NCBI GenBank assembly: GCA_031269465.1
Contig: JAISZB010000275.1
Span: 1-48,815, forward strand
DNA length: 48,815 nucleotides
Direction of reading: 5' to 3'
From: Clostridiales bacterium
GTDB lineage: Bacteria; Bacillota; Clostridia; Lachnospirales; WQUN01
Part shown: positions 1 through 9,105 of the stretch, one piece after another
How positions within the stretch are numbered: position 1 is the first letter of the stretch
How the letters are laid out: the number at the start of each line of letters is the position of its first letter
The notes under the pieces: model-generated
Told to the model about the DNA's origin: nothing
The model's database searches: none
What the model saw: only the letters and a program-made list of their open reading frames with translations
Program-made: the position numbers and the translations under genes

Positions 1-30
1 TGGCTGGCGCCATCGCCAAGCAGGATGAAT

Positions 31-360
31 CTATGCTTTATATGCAAGATGGGATTCAGGCAGTATTTTGAACCGGCAAATCCCAGCATTCCATAAATCG
101 CAGGCGGAGCTTCTAAAAAATCCTGCTAGACTGCAATAATATAGTGGATCAATATTGAGTTCTCTTATAATTGAAGCCGATCCTCCGGAATCCGAAGCTG
201 CAATGATGCCGGCAACAAAAACTGCAAAGCATCCAAAGATAGCTTTGCGGCTGAAGCAATCTCGGAATTCATGAAGAGCATCGCTTATAAAGTCCAGCGT
301 CATCCGATTCCAGGCTCGACGAATCCATCCGGGAGCCGGCGCCGTCGCTTGCCTAGCCAA
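31..360 (-). CDS. Possible small hypothetical protein, doubtful
   Basis: An open frame of 109 codons with one hydrophobic stretch in the middle (residues about 40-60) and no recognisable domain. The only upstream start is a TTG that directly abuts an AAGGAGGG sequence, which is too close for normal initiation. The internal ATG at residue 20 has no clear ribosome binding site. The C-terminal half is compositionally unremarkable. It may be a decayed gene or chance frame. I do not recognise it. Confidence 0.2.
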   Translation of the reverse strand: MARQATAPAPGWIRRAWNRMTLDFISDALHEFRDCFSRKAIFGCFAVFVAGIIAASDSGGSASIIRELNIDPLYYCSLAGFFRSSACDLWNAGICRFKILPESHLAYKA

Positions 361-547
361 CCCTCCTTAATAATAATCCCCATGTTATGCATATCAGGAA
401 TATTATAAAGGAAAATAGGCAGAAATTCAAATGGCATTGACTAAATTAGATGTAATATACCATTATTGTAAATAAGCTCCTGGCTATCAAGTCTTTCAAA
501 TCAAAAATTCTATTTATGCGATTTGTCGGAAGAGGTGTGGTGGACAA

Positions 548-2494
548 ATGAATAAAAACCCTTATGGCATTATTAATTATGCTGAATTGGTAAAGGGCGG
601 CTACGCCTATGTGGATAAAACCAGATTTATAGAATTGATGGAGAGCTATACCTGCATTTCATTTTTCCGCCCCAGAAAATTCGGCAAGAGCCTGCTGCTC
701 TCTACCCTATCCTATTACTACAACTATCAGCATGCAGGCAGGTTCGACGAATTGTTTGGAAACACGTTTATAGGAAGCCACCCAACACCGTTGAGGAATA
801 AATTCTCAGTTATCAAGTTCGATTTCTCAGCCATAGAATCTTCTAGCATTGACAAGGTCTACAAAGACTTTAAGGCGAACGTCACTATAACAGTCAAAAA
901 GTTCATAGAGAAAAACCAAATAGAGCCATCTATCCCAATTGACTATGAAAACTCACCTGCCATCATTATGAAGCAGTTCTTGAACTATGCCATAGAACCG
1001 TTTGAGCATCCGCTGTATGTGCTTATAGATGAATACGATCATTTCGCCAATAACATGCTTGGTTTGCACACAGAAGACTTCACCGGCATGGTTTCGACTG
1101 AGGGGTTTGTACGCTGCTTTTTCGAGGAGCTCAAGATAGGAAGGGCGGACAACCTCGTCAGCAGGATTGTCTTGACAGGGGTATGCCCGATTACCATTGA
1201 CAGCATGACCAGCGGCTTCAACATCGCGCTAGATCTGACAAGACTTCTCCCTTTCAACGAGATGGCGGGATTTAGGCGAGACGAGGTCAATCGCCTCATA
1301 AATGAAACGCTTTCGATTAACCGGGCGGAAGCTGAAGACCTTCTGGAGCAGATGGCATCGTTGTATAACGGCTACAACTTCTGCGGATCAGGCGCGCAAA
1401 AGCTCTTTAACAGCGACATGGTTCTGTACTTCCTTACGATATACGCCATGACTGGCCAACTGCCCAAAACTCTGCTGGATAAAAATGTCCTGAGTGACTA
1501 TTCAAAGCTGCAAGCCATAGTTTCACTTAACTTAGCTGAGGCGGGCAACGCTGAATTCAAGCAGATTGAAGCTGCGAAAGCTCTCAGGACGGAGGCTTTC
1601 ATTTCCGTCATTAAAGGAGAGCCTCAAGCAGCTCGCTTTACTGATGCGTTTGAGTTGGTGAAATTCTCTCACGATGACTTTCTTTCCTTTCTTTTCTTCA
1701 TGGGCTATCTGACAATCGAATCTGAAGAGGATGACAAAGTGCGCTTTGTTTTGCCCAATGAGGTCATAAGGAGGATTTTCTGCGACTATTTTGCAAACAT
1801 GTACCTGGGTCCAACACTGGGAGTGAACAGCTCGGCGTATGAGGACGCCATGAGGCAAATGTCGTCAGAGGGGAGAAATGAGCTGTATGTCAAGTGCCTT
1901 TCAGACATCTTGGGTTTGTCTCCGGATCGCATATACCTCAACTTCTCAGAGAAGCACTTCCAGTTCTTGGGATATATAGTCGCAGTGGGCTATACGGGAT
2001 ACAAGGTGGCTATAGAGAAGGATATAGGGTACGGGTATGTGGATCTGGCATTCCTGCCTGGCGCGGTTCCAGTTAAATACTACGCCTTGGAGGAGCTGAA
2101 ATACATCAAGGCCGGGGAACTCAACCCGTCTGGCATGGACGGGGCGGAACTTGAAGCCTACAGGATGCGGCTCATAAAAGAGAGATGGGGCGAAGGCCTG
2201 AAGGAGTTGCGGAAGTATTCGCAGAACCCCGAATTCGCCACCTTGCAAAAAGAGGGACGCTTGAAGAAATGGATCACAATTTTCAGCACTCACCGTTGCC
2301 TAGTTAATCAAGAGATTGATGTAAACGACAAAGACATTGAGATGCAACTGCTTGACTTTGAGTGGTGGTTTCCTTCAAAGCCGGTTAAAGCGCAAAAAGC
2401 GTCAATGGCCAAGAGATCACCAAGATCCGCTAAGACCATCGGCTCATCTAGATCCAGAAAGAAGCCTGAGGACTCAAATCTCCACAATTCATAG
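548..2494 (+). CDS. AAA-ATPase-like / PD-(D/E)XK nuclease family protein
   Basis: 648-residue protein of the 'AAA-ATPase-like' plus DUF1703-type PD-(D/E)XK family common in gut Clostridia and Bacteroidota. The N-terminus carries the hallmark YVDKT and a Walker A with RPRKFGKSLL at residues about 41-50; Walker B VLIDEYD lies at about 158-164. The C-terminal nuclease-like part shows VDLAF near residue 497 followed by ALEELKY near 512, i.e. a D...ExK arrangement. The last 45 residues are a basic Ser/Arg/Lys tail. The ATG follows a GAGGTG-type ribosome binding site at about 531-536. It stands alone, with no partner gene on either side. Cellular role of the family is not settled; a defence or mobile-element link is often supposed. 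Family assignment is firm, function is not. Confidence 0.9.
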   Translation: MNKNPYGIINYAELVKGGYAYVDKTRFIELMESYTCISFFRPRKFGKSLLLSTLSYYYNYQHAGRFDELFGNTFIGSHPTPLRNKFSVIKFDFSAIESSSIDKVYKDFKANVTITVKKFIEKNQIEPSIPIDYENSPAIIMKQFLNYAIEPFEHPLYVLIDEYDHFANNMLGLHTEDFTGMVSTEGFVRCFFEELKIGRADNLVSRIVLTGVCPITIDSMTSGFNIALDLTRLLPFNEMAGFRRDEVNRLINETLSINRAEAEDLLEQMASLYNGYNFCGSGAQKLFNSDMVLYFLTIYAMTGQLPKTLLDKNVLSDYSKLQAIVSLNLAEAGNAEFKQIEAAKALRTEAFISVIKGEPQAARFTDAFELVKFSHDDFLSFLFFMGYLTIESEEDDKVRFVLPNEVIRRIFCDYFANMYLGPTLGVNSSAYEDAMRQMSSEGRNELYVKCLSDILGLSPDRIYLNFSEKHFQFLGYIVAVGYTGYKVAIEKDIGYGYVDLAFLPGAVPVKYYALEELKYIKAGELNPSGMDGAELEAYRMRLIKERWGEGLKELRKYSQNPEFATLQKEGRLKKWITIFSTHRCLVNQEIDVNDKDIEMQLLDFEWWFPSKPVKAQKASMAKRSPRSAKTIGSSRSRKKPEDSNLHNS

Positions 2495-2776
2495 CGCATT
2501 GTGGAAGCGACCCAGTCTGCTTCGGGTGGAAATGCCCAGCTCCATGGGCTTTTGAACCGATAAACCAGAGAGAATAGCCCATAAGAGCAACCGTCTAAAA
2601 AATACACCTATGGAGTAAAGGTTAATTGAGATTTAAGATCGCTGCTGGGTTTAAAAATAAATTGGCCCCCGCAATTGCCAGGGTTTAAAAAACGATCTAG
2701 CATCTCCAGCAGTGAGTGGGTAAATACACTGATTTGCGTATGATTGTACCGATTATGGAACTTGGTTATACTACTG

Positions 2777-2890
2777 TACTGATTATCATCAAATGTTTCT
2801 TATTTGTAGCTTGATTATCCATTGAGCGAGTGCGTATCGGCATTTCGCACTCGCTCAATGGATAATCAAGCTACAAAATCGGTATATGCA
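2777..2890. repeat. Family P palindrome, 30-bp perfect stem
   Basis: Left arm 2805-2834 and right arm 2846-2875 are perfect reverse complements (30 bp) around an 11-nt loop containing CGGCATTT. Degenerate outer termini are present on both sides (TACTGATTATCAT and CGGTATATGCA). It lies between convergent genes, where the hairpin could also stop transcription. Confidence 0.9.
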
Positions 2891-3287
2891 AGCTTCGGGG
2901 AATGAACGCGGGAAGGGCGTTTTGGGCGCCTGCAAGCGTTGGGCAGGGGGCCTTAGCCTGCAAGACGCTACGCATATGGTAAAAGCGGAGCACTTGACAT
3001 GGCTTGAACCTGAATGCAATGATTGGAAGCTTTGAAGCCGTCGCCCATCTGCTGGCGCCTTTTCTAGCCAGCATCGAGCTTATTTTTCATAAAGCTTGTT
3101 AAGATGGGAGGTTTTATTTTCTTAACATGGGTTCCGCAGAAAAACCTGCGCAAATGCAACAGCATGCCGGGAAAAAGTGAAATGCTCCTTACAGAGTAAA
3201 GGCATTCGAGAAATCCCTCGCAGCGATGCCTGGGAATTTCCTTATTTTGAAGTCAAAGACGGTAGAATCCTTACCATGCTTAAATAC

Positions 3288-3324
3288 AATAAAAAGCCAC
3301 GCTCGCAATGCATGGCTCTTTATT
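3288..3324. terminator. Terminator-like A/T-flanked stem
   Basis: AATAAAAAGCCA at 3288-3299 pairs with TGGCTCTTTATT at 3313-3324 with one mismatch. It is nearly symmetric, so it could act on either strand between the two convergent genes. Confidence 0.4.
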
Positions 3325-3596
3325 TCGCTAATATTGCAGTGGCTGTCTAATTAAGGAATCGACATCCAATAGCAGCTTATAGCTTGCCTGTAGAATCAAC
3401 CCAGAACTATCAGTGATATGGGCTTGGAGGAAAAGAAGGGCGGCATGGATAGCAAGATTGCAAAAGCTGAGATAACGGAGAGCATTTTAGGTGATTTCTC
3501 ATGCACCATAAACTTTCTTCTCAGTCGTTGAAAAACTCTCCACCTATAATCGGCCAGGCAGTGCCTATGCGCGCAAGCGGTCTGAGCGCGCCGCCA

Positions 3597-5876
3597 TTAA
3601 GATGCGCTATCGCTTGATTGGACAAGCACAGCTCCCTTCCCCTTGCAAGATCCGAACAAAGCGCTCCCATCGCGGCTTGAAACCGTAAACTCCGCCTTGC
3701 TGCCATTCTCGTCTGGCTCAAAGGTCAAGCCGGTTATCTTGCCGGTTTCCGAATCTCGGCTTAAACTTGGCCAAACTTCTATCTGGGCATTTCCTTCTCG
3801 ATATGGTTGGCTTGTAAATCTAGCATCCGTGTCAAATGGAACGATGATTCTGCCTTCAGAATCAATGGCGCCCCATTCGCCTCCTTTTTTAGCCACCGAC
3901 ACATTAAGTCCAAATGCGTCAGGGTTGTTTATCATCGCTTCTTCATCGCTGATAATGTCATATTCAATGGCGACGGCAATTGAGCCGTCGAAATTCACAA
4001 CGCCCTTTTTCTCTCCCGCAGCAGCCAGCGCTCTTTTAGTTATTGGGTTTACGAGGCTTATATCATCATAATCCCCGTTGATTGCTTCAAGACTCTTGGC
4101 GTCTTTATGGAAAATGCCGAACTGCCCGCTGTCCTTTAGTAGGAAAATGTCATTGCCAAGATAATTGGCGCTGTCATAGCCTTCATCCGTTAGCAGCTTG
4201 CCATTAAAATCAGCCAGAAATGTTTTATCGTCCGCGCTTCTCAGATAGATCACTTGAGCCAATCCGTCAGCTGCAATGCTTTTGTATGTGGGCTTAAAGA
4301 TCTCTTCCTTCAAAAATCTGCCTGCAGATCTATACAACCCATACAGGCCGTCGACTTTGATGGAAAACAGGTCTGCTATGTGATCGGTGCGCATCATGCC
4401 GCCGCTCTGCCCGGCAGGCTCGCTATAGTATAATGTGTCTATGTCTTCGTATTCTCCGTCAAATAGAGGAATTGCCTCGCCGCCGTTCGAATCCAGCTGC
4501 AGCGCGCGGAATTTGCCTTCCTTGGAAGCTATGGCAATGCCATTTTGGCGAAAGTAAAGCGTGTCATATTCCGGCGGCACAACAATATCAAGGCGGTTGT
4601 CGATCGCGCCTGCCTTGCCGTTAATCGCGATGCGCTGGTAGATCCTTCCTTCAAAAAGGCCCCAATAGCTCTCAAACATCTGCTGGTAGCTGGATGTGTC
4701 AAAGGTGAACCCTTGCCTTTGAAGCGGCACAATCACATGTCCGTCCTCAGCGCTCAAGACGCCCGTGCGCCCGTCAGGAGTCTGCGCAATGACTTCTCCT
4801 GGCGCGGATTTACTTATGCTGGAATATGCAATGGGTAAAACCTCTTTTTCAGCATTGTCAACAAGGCCCCAGAGCAAATCCCGGCCAAAACTATTGCCGA
4901 CGAGATAAAGGTCAGAATCACTGAGGCAGTCAAGCGCATCATAAGCGGGTTCTATGAAAATCCGCAGGCCCATGTCCGCTGCGCCCCACTTCCCGTCTAT
5001 AATTGCAGGAATATAATCGAAATCCATATCTCCAAGGTTGCCGATTGTTCCGAAGCCAGACAATGACGCTTGCCCGCTTTTCAAATCTATTGCAACTAAT
5101 TCGCCGCCTTTTCTCTTCACAAAGAGTTTATTGCCCTTTAGATACTCTCTAGTCTCGAAGTTGACATCTGAAATAATCCGGCCATTTTCATCGCAGATAT
5201 TATACGAGCCATTGGCGCCTTCTTCGCCCATTTTAACCAGGTAATGGCCATCTCCGATTTTCTTTTCCACGCTTGCGAACTGATCGCTTGGAGGGAAGAG
5301 GAATCGGAAATCTGTTGCGTCTGAAGAATCCGCAGGCGGTGTTGGCGCCAGGGCTGCCTCCGCAATTGGAACGTCTCCACTGCGTGTTGTCAGCCTTGCA
5401 GTTCTAGTCGAGTCGTCATAGGCCAATTCGCCGAATGCTTCCAACTCTGAAAAATAAATCACAAGCCTTCCCTCGATATTAAAGCTGTCCACTTTTTTGC
5501 CGTCCACATACGCAACTATATCCGTATAAACATATCTGAACGCTTTGGCTCCATTGATTACAGGGGTTGGCGACGGCCCCGCCACCGGCGTAGTCTCTTT
5601 GCCGCCCGTAAAAGCAATCTTTGATGCGCGCGAAGCTTCATCCCAAGACACATCAAACCCATAGTTCCTTAAATCCTCTGAAACTACGCATGCCTTGTCA
5701 TTGACTATGTAGCTCAGGATTTGATGGCCATCGATATACGCACGGATATCCGAATTGTAAACCCAGCCTAGAGGCTCACCGATTTGATAGCCGAAAGCGC
5801 TGTCGGAAGGAAGCGTCAAGCATAGGGTTGCAGCCGTTGCAATTGCGGCGAGAACTTTAAGTTTATTTTTCTTCAT
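3597..5876 (-). CDS. Exported stalk-domain / WG-repeat protein
   Basis: 759 residues. A signal peptide (KKNKLK then a hydrophobic run to about residue 30) is followed by two stalk-like modules of the copper-amine-oxidase N-terminal type (about residues 42-90 with DIRAYIDGHQI, and 118-165 with DIVAYVDGKKV), separated by a Pro/Thr linker. From about 190 to 700 come about eight WG-type repeats, recognisable by WGAAD, WGLVD, TGVLS, AGAID, YGLYR, FGIFH, KGVVN and WGAID, each followed by a P-x-Y-D-type strand. The ATG is preceded by GAAAGGGGCG. Likely an exported, cell-surface scaffold or binding protein. The gene is monocistronic in appearance, bounded by repeats on both sides. Stalk modules fused to WG repeats are known in Clostridia, but the ligand is unknown. 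Confidence 0.85.
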   Translation of the reverse strand: MKKNKLKVLAAIATAATLCLTLPSDSAFGYQIGEPLGWVYNSDIRAYIDGHQILSYIVNDKACVVSEDLRNYGFDVSWDEASRASKIAFTGGKETTPVAGPSPTPVINGAKAFRYVYTDIVAYVDGKKVDSFNIEGRLVIYFSELEAFGELAYDDSTRTARLTTRSGDVPIAEAALAPTPPADSSDATDFRFLFPPSDQFASVEKKIGDGHYLVKMGEEGANGSYNICDENGRIISDVNFETREYLKGNKLFVKRKGGELVAIDLKSGQASLSGFGTIGNLGDMDFDYIPAIIDGKWGAADMGLRIFIEPAYDALDCLSDSDLYLVGNSFGRDLLWGLVDNAEKEVLPIAYSSISKSAPGEVIAQTPDGRTGVLSAEDGHVIVPLQRQGFTFDTSSYQQMFESYWGLFEGRIYQRIAINGKAGAIDNRLDIVVPPEYDTLYFRQNGIAIASKEGKFRALQLDSNGGEAIPLFDGEYEDIDTLYYSEPAGQSGGMMRTDHIADLFSIKVDGLYGLYRSAGRFLKEEIFKPTYKSIAADGLAQVIYLRSADDKTFLADFNGKLLTDEGYDSANYLGNDIFLLKDSGQFGIFHKDAKSLEAINGDYDDISLVNPITKRALAAAGEKKGVVNFDGSIAVAIEYDIISDEEAMINNPDAFGLNVSVAKKGGEWGAIDSEGRIIVPFDTDARFTSQPYREGNAQIEVWPSLSRDSETGKITGLTFEPDENGSKAEFTVSSRDGSALFGSCKGKGAVLVQSSDSAS

Positions 5877-6380
5877 GAAGCGCCCCTTTCACGGAATAGC
5901 GCAATGCGCAGTGCTTTACAAACAACGCTGTGACATGGTTATCTTGCATCAAATGGCAAGCCCGCATGCTTTTTATGCTTGCCTGCTCAATGCGTCCCTC
6001 TGCCATGCATGCCGGTTTGCGCTCTAAAGTACCTATTTGGAGATTGATTATCCATTCGCTGGATAATCAATCTCCAAATAGGTACTTTCAATGCAAATCA
6101 GTATAGCTCTCAACTTCCGATGCGCAAAAAGCTCAGTCAGGGAGCTTGCTTGCAGCGCATCTATTTTAGCACATTCACCGTCATTTTGAAATGGTTATTT
6201 TACGGTTCGCTCATTGCCATTTCGCCTTCTTTCCGGCTTCGCATTTGAAGAGCCGAGAAGACCAAGCCGTTCATGATAACAGACAGCTTCTGGTTGGACG
6301 CTATGGGCATTATCTCCTGCAGCCGCTCGCCTTCGCCTTTTCCTATGCCCGAGTCTCATCTTTCGTCTTGCCCAAATCAA
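5877..6380. other. Spacer with the most perfect family P hairpin
   Basis: Upstream region of the WG-repeat gene. The only structure seen is the family P copy at 6016-6105. Small open frames here overlap on both strands and none has a convincing start. Confidence 0.5.
6016..6105. repeat. Family P palindrome, centre-deleted, perfect 29-bp stem
   Basis: 6026-6054 and 6060-6088 are exact reverse complements (29 bp) with a 5-nt loop (TTCGC). The usual central palindrome is missing. The right terminus ATGCAAATCAGTATA is intact at 6090-6104; the left one is reduced to GGTTTGCG. It lies about 140 bp upstream of the minus-strand WG-repeat gene. Confidence 0.92.
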
Positions 6381-6695
6381 ATTGATGCGATTGATTGCAT
6401 TTACTGCGGTCTCTCAAGTACAAAGGGATCTGCGCTTAGTGGCGAGGCAAGATTGATTCTAGCCTTTGGCCGCATAGCAAAGTTGCCGCTGCCTTTTCGC
6501 CGCAATTCCGAAAGCATTGCGGGCGCCTCCGCGCTCAAAGCCGCGGCTCTGGAGTTGTCAGCTTATAGAGAAGGCGTTGATTTCTCACTCTTGGGAGCAG
6601 GCCGATGTTACGAGAATAATGCCAAGACGCTTTGCGAAGAAGCCATTCAGCTTGAGATCCGCTTGATTCCAAGCAGCAAACTGTACAAGGATTTA
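6381..6695 (+). pseudogene. Decayed DDE transposase fragment (IS4/IS1634-like)
   Basis: A frame running from about 6273 contains a degraded transposase core. The block PLPFRRNSESIAGASALK resembles the usual 'PLYFR-PGNI-D-STLK' strand. It is followed by LLGAGRCYENNAKTLCEE, which resembles '(L)LDAGY-SENN---L', and IRLIPSSKLYKDL, which resembles 'IRLPSSRKLYKDL'. The catalytic Asp expected in the second block is Gly, and neither the N- nor the C-terminal parts of a transposase are present. The fragment ends at a family P remnant (6768-6820). Similarity is judged by eye; the exact IS family is uncertain. Confidence 0.5.
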
Positions 6696-6767
6696 TTTGG
6701 CTGCCAGCCATGCGGCCGGACTGACGCCGTTGAGCGGCGCCGCGCTCCACTGCGACCGACTGCAATG

Positions 6768-6820
6768 CTGATTTGCATATTAAAGTTCCAAAATAGGCTC
6801 AGTTGACTGCAAATCTGCAT
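6768..6820. repeat. Family P fragment
   Basis: Left terminus GCTGATTTGCATAT, an inner piece TTCCAAAATAGG and right terminus GACTGCAAATCTGCAT, with the palindromic core deleted. Confidence 0.7.
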
Positions 6821-6857
6821 TTCAATCGTGTCTCAAGAGAAAATCATCAGAGAGAAG

Positions 6858-6909
6858 TGACAGGCAATAAGCTAGCAGTCTATATGGACGGCTTGATTAT
6901 TGCCTGTCA
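6858..6909. terminator. Inverted repeat downstream of the carbohydrate gene run
   Basis: TGACAGGCAATA (6858-6869) and TATTGCCTGTCA (6898-6909) are exact complements, about 70 bp past the stop of the minus-strand carrier gene. There is no clear U-run, so it may be an RNA 3' stem rather than an intrinsic terminator. Confidence 0.4.
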
Positions 6910-6980
6910 AGAAAGACTAAATGCGCAGATGATGCCTGACGGCGAAAGAAGCATGCAATAAAGCTTTAATCAGCTATTTA

Positions 6981-7937
6981 TTAGAATACATCAATGCTTT
7001 GCATTAACCACATGTATAGAGGAATAAATAGCATGCTAAGCAAAGTAGTTACGGTCACTGCAACAGAAGCAAATCGATAATCGCTTCCGGTTTCTTTAGC
7101 CATGATTCCCAGCTGAGTCATGGCAGGCATGACTGAAAAAACGAAAAAGGTTTGCTTCATTCTTGTAGAGATGGGAAGAATCAAGCAAAACAAAAACATG
7201 ATCAGCGGAGAAAAGATAAATCTCATTAAGCTAACCAGAATAAGATCCTTGCTGAATTCAATAGATTTGAAGTCGGTGCTTCTAACAACGCATCCAATGA
7301 ATATCATAGAAATCGAAGTTGTGGATCTGCTAAGTTGCTCTATAGGGAAAAAAACAGCCTTTGGGAGTTCTATATCTCCTAGAGTCATGAATGCCGCAAT
7401 AAAGCAAGCAACCAAAGCAGGCGAAAACATTTTTTTGACATTGCATAATAAGTCAATAGGCGCTCCCTCGCTCTTTTCTTTGCCACTGCGAAGCAGATAA
7501 ACGCCAATAGTCCAGAAAAGCATTGTATTCGCAAAATAGAAGACAATTGCGTCAGGGAGGGCATCGCTTCCCATCAGAGCTTCAACGACTGGAAACCCCA
7601 CTATTACCGCATTGCAAAATCCAACCGAATTTATAAAAACTCCGCGCCTGCTCGATTTTATATTGAAAAGGCGGGAGAGAAGAACGGCCAGTACTAAATT
7701 GAGTATAATTATGGACGTCGGAATCGGCAGGGCCTTGAGCAGCCTTAATAGTTGCTCAGGAGTTTCGCATATAGTGTAAACGTTAAAAAGCATGTAACAG
7801 GGAATCGCTATGCATACAGCGAACTTCGAAAACAGAGCCATCCCCTTTGCTCCGAACCATTCGCAGCCATAAAGCGCATACCCAACTCCAATCAAAACCA
7901 GAATCCCCAATACACTTTGGATTGCGTTTGATGCCAT
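6981..7937 (-). CDS. AEC family transporter (auxin efflux carrier / malate permease-like)
   Basis: 318-residue integral membrane protein with about ten hydrophobic segments spread evenly over its length and the AEC (PF03547-like) layout: an N-terminal SVLGILVLIGVGYAL helix, a mid-section with GFCNAVIVGFPVVEALMG, and a C-terminal VMPAMTQLGIMAKE helix. AEC proteins move small organic anions such as malate or other carboxylates; the substrate here cannot be told. A GGGAG ribosome binding site lies 10 nt before ATG. It is last in the minus-strand carbohydrate run, only 27 bp after the aldo/keto reductase, and is probably cotranscribed with it, suggesting export of a fermentation or sugar-acid product (inference). 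Confidence 0.85.
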   Translation of the reverse strand: MASNAIQSVLGILVLIGVGYALYGCEWFGAKGMALFSKFAVCIAIPCYMLFNVYTICETPEQLLRLLKALPIPTSIIILNLVLAVLLSRLFNIKSSRRGVFINSVGFCNAVIVGFPVVEALMGSDALPDAIVFYFANTMLFWTIGVYLLRSGKEKSEGAPIDLLCNVKKMFSPALVACFIAAFMTLGDIELPKAVFFPIEQLSRSTTSISMIFIGCVVRSTDFKSIEFSKDLILVSLMRFIFSPLIMFLFCLILPISTRMKQTFFVFSVMPAMTQLGIMAKETGSDYRFASVAVTVTTLLSMLFIPLYMWLMQSIDVF

Positions 7938-7964
7938 TATGCTTGCACTCCCGCTTTTTGGATC

Positions 7965-8852
7965 TTATTTCGGCATTGCGCCCCGCTTTGCCAATCTTCT
8001 TTTCGCCTCTTCGTAAACATCGCTCTTGAGCGCTCCCTTATCAGCTGCCAGAGCATTTTTTACAATGTTTACCGGATTGCTGCTGCCTATGACAATTGAA
8101 TCGATATCGGGGTGAGACAATGCAAAACGCAGCATGAAGGACGACTTGTCTTCTCCGCCGTCAAAGAGTTCGTAAAGCTTCGCATCTTCAAAGAGCCTAT
8201 GATACCATGGAAAATAGTTTCTGAAATTTCCGCGCGCAAATATGCCCTTCCCCTTTTCTGCCGCCTCAGAAATAGCTTTTTCACATTGTCTAGTCAAACA
8301 TCCGTAAACAACTTGAAATGTACTGAAAACCTCCCAATTCTTGTACTCCTTAATTGCATTATAGGAAAAATCGCCTGGATATTGGTCGTCGGTTGGATTT
8401 CCATTTCTGAAAGTAACGCCAATATGCCGAATTTTACCTTCTCTTTGGACCTCTTTCATATATTCTATCGTTTCATCATTTTCTCCGCCTTTAAGGTATC
8501 CTGGCGCCAATCCATGCATTTCCCATAGATCAATGTAGTCTGTCTTCAGCAGCTTAAGGCTTGAATTAAGATTGTCGATGAAGTTCTCCCTGGTCCATCT
8601 GCGATAGTCCTTCTCATGATCCCCGCATTTAGTTGCAATGAAAAATTCTTTGCGTCGATGAGATACCGCTCTTCCTATCAGCAGCTCGCTATTTGGATAT
8701 TCAGGAGAAGTATCTATAATGTTTATTCCTCTGTCAAGGGCTGTGTTAAATACCTTGTCTGCAAGAGCTTGATCCATTTTTTCTGTAGCCATGCCGCCCA
8801 TTGTGATTCGCGAAACATTCATTCCGGTTCTTCCTAATGCCCGTTTATCCAT
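7965..8852 (-). CDS. Aldo/keto reductase
   Basis: 295-residue NAD(P)H-dependent oxidoreductase of the (beta/alpha)8 aldo/keto reductase family. The four catalytic residues are in place: Asp47 (NIIDTSPEY), Tyr52, Lys75 (ATKCGD) and His113 (WEMHG). The Tyr sits in SPEYPNSE where the family usually has A-x-x-YGxSE, a minor variation. The C-terminal cofactor loop DSIVIGSSNPVNIVKN is typical. The start ATG is 9 nt from TAAAGGA, which is also one copy of the target duplication of the 202-bp element next door. It is likely cotranscribed with the AEC carrier. Probably reduces a sugar or sugar-derived aldehyde/ketone released by the neighbouring glycosidase (inference from context). Confidence 0.9.
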   Translation of the reverse strand: MDKRALGRTGMNVSRITMGGMATEKMDQALADKVFNTALDRGINIIDTSPEYPNSELLIGRAVSHRRKEFFIATKCGDHEKDYRRWTRENFIDNLNSSLKLLKTDYIDLWEMHGLAPGYLKGGENDETIEYMKEVQREGKIRHIGVTFRNGNPTDDQYPGDFSYNAIKEYKNWEVFSTFQVVYGCLTRQCEKAISEAAEKGKGIFARGNFRNYFPWYHRLFEDAKLYELFDGGEDKSSFMLRFALSHPDIDSIVIGSSNPVNIVKNALAADKGALKSDVYEEAKRRLAKRGAMPK

Positions 8853-8861
8853 TTATCATTA

Positions 8862-9077
8862 TCCTTTACTCCTAATGTGCATTTTTCGATCTAGCAGAAA
8901 TATTTTCAATAGTATATGCTTTTTAAGTATAATGAACTGAATTGCAACTATAATGCAGACTTTGCCGCCTGGATTGTTATTCACTTTTCACAATTAATTT
9001 TAAGTCTGATTTCAAAAGTCACGTTTATATTGTTAGATATTTTGTGATTTTTCAAAATGCACATTAGGAGTCCTTTA
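8862..9077. mobile_element. 202-bp MITE-like element with 7-bp target duplication
   Basis: The element spans 8869-9070. Its ends are perfect 17-bp inverted repeats, CTCCTAATGTGCATTTT at 8869-8885 and the complement at 9054-9070. Directly outside both ends is the same 7-mer TCCTTTA (8862-8868 and 9071-9077), a target site duplication. The interior is AT-rich and has no reading frame of note. It sits between the hydrolase gene stop and the aldo/keto reductase start, and one copy of the duplication supplies the reductase ribosome binding site. No relation to family P is visible. Confidence 0.88.
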
Positions 9078-9105
9078 TATGGATTCGCTTTTATTAAATG
9101 CAGCT

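Larger units (their letters stand above)
2495..3596. other. Gene-poor spacer with one family P palindrome
   Basis: About 1.1 kb between convergent genes. It holds a family P repeat (2777-2890), a terminator-like stem (3288-3324) and a frame open from about 3127 to 3352 on the + strand that looks weakly coding (contains WEFPYFEVKDGRI) but has no start signal. This may be the tail of a lost gene. Nothing else recognised. Confidence 0.5.

Noticed and set aside
2801..2880. Possible CRISPR or rho-independent terminator array from repeated hairpins
   Set aside because: Copies of family P are dispersed, in both orientations and without regular spacers; no cas gene is present.
4475..4500. tRNA T-loop-like GTTCGAATCC
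   Set aside because: It lies within the WG-repeat coding sequence and no cloverleaf can be formed around it.
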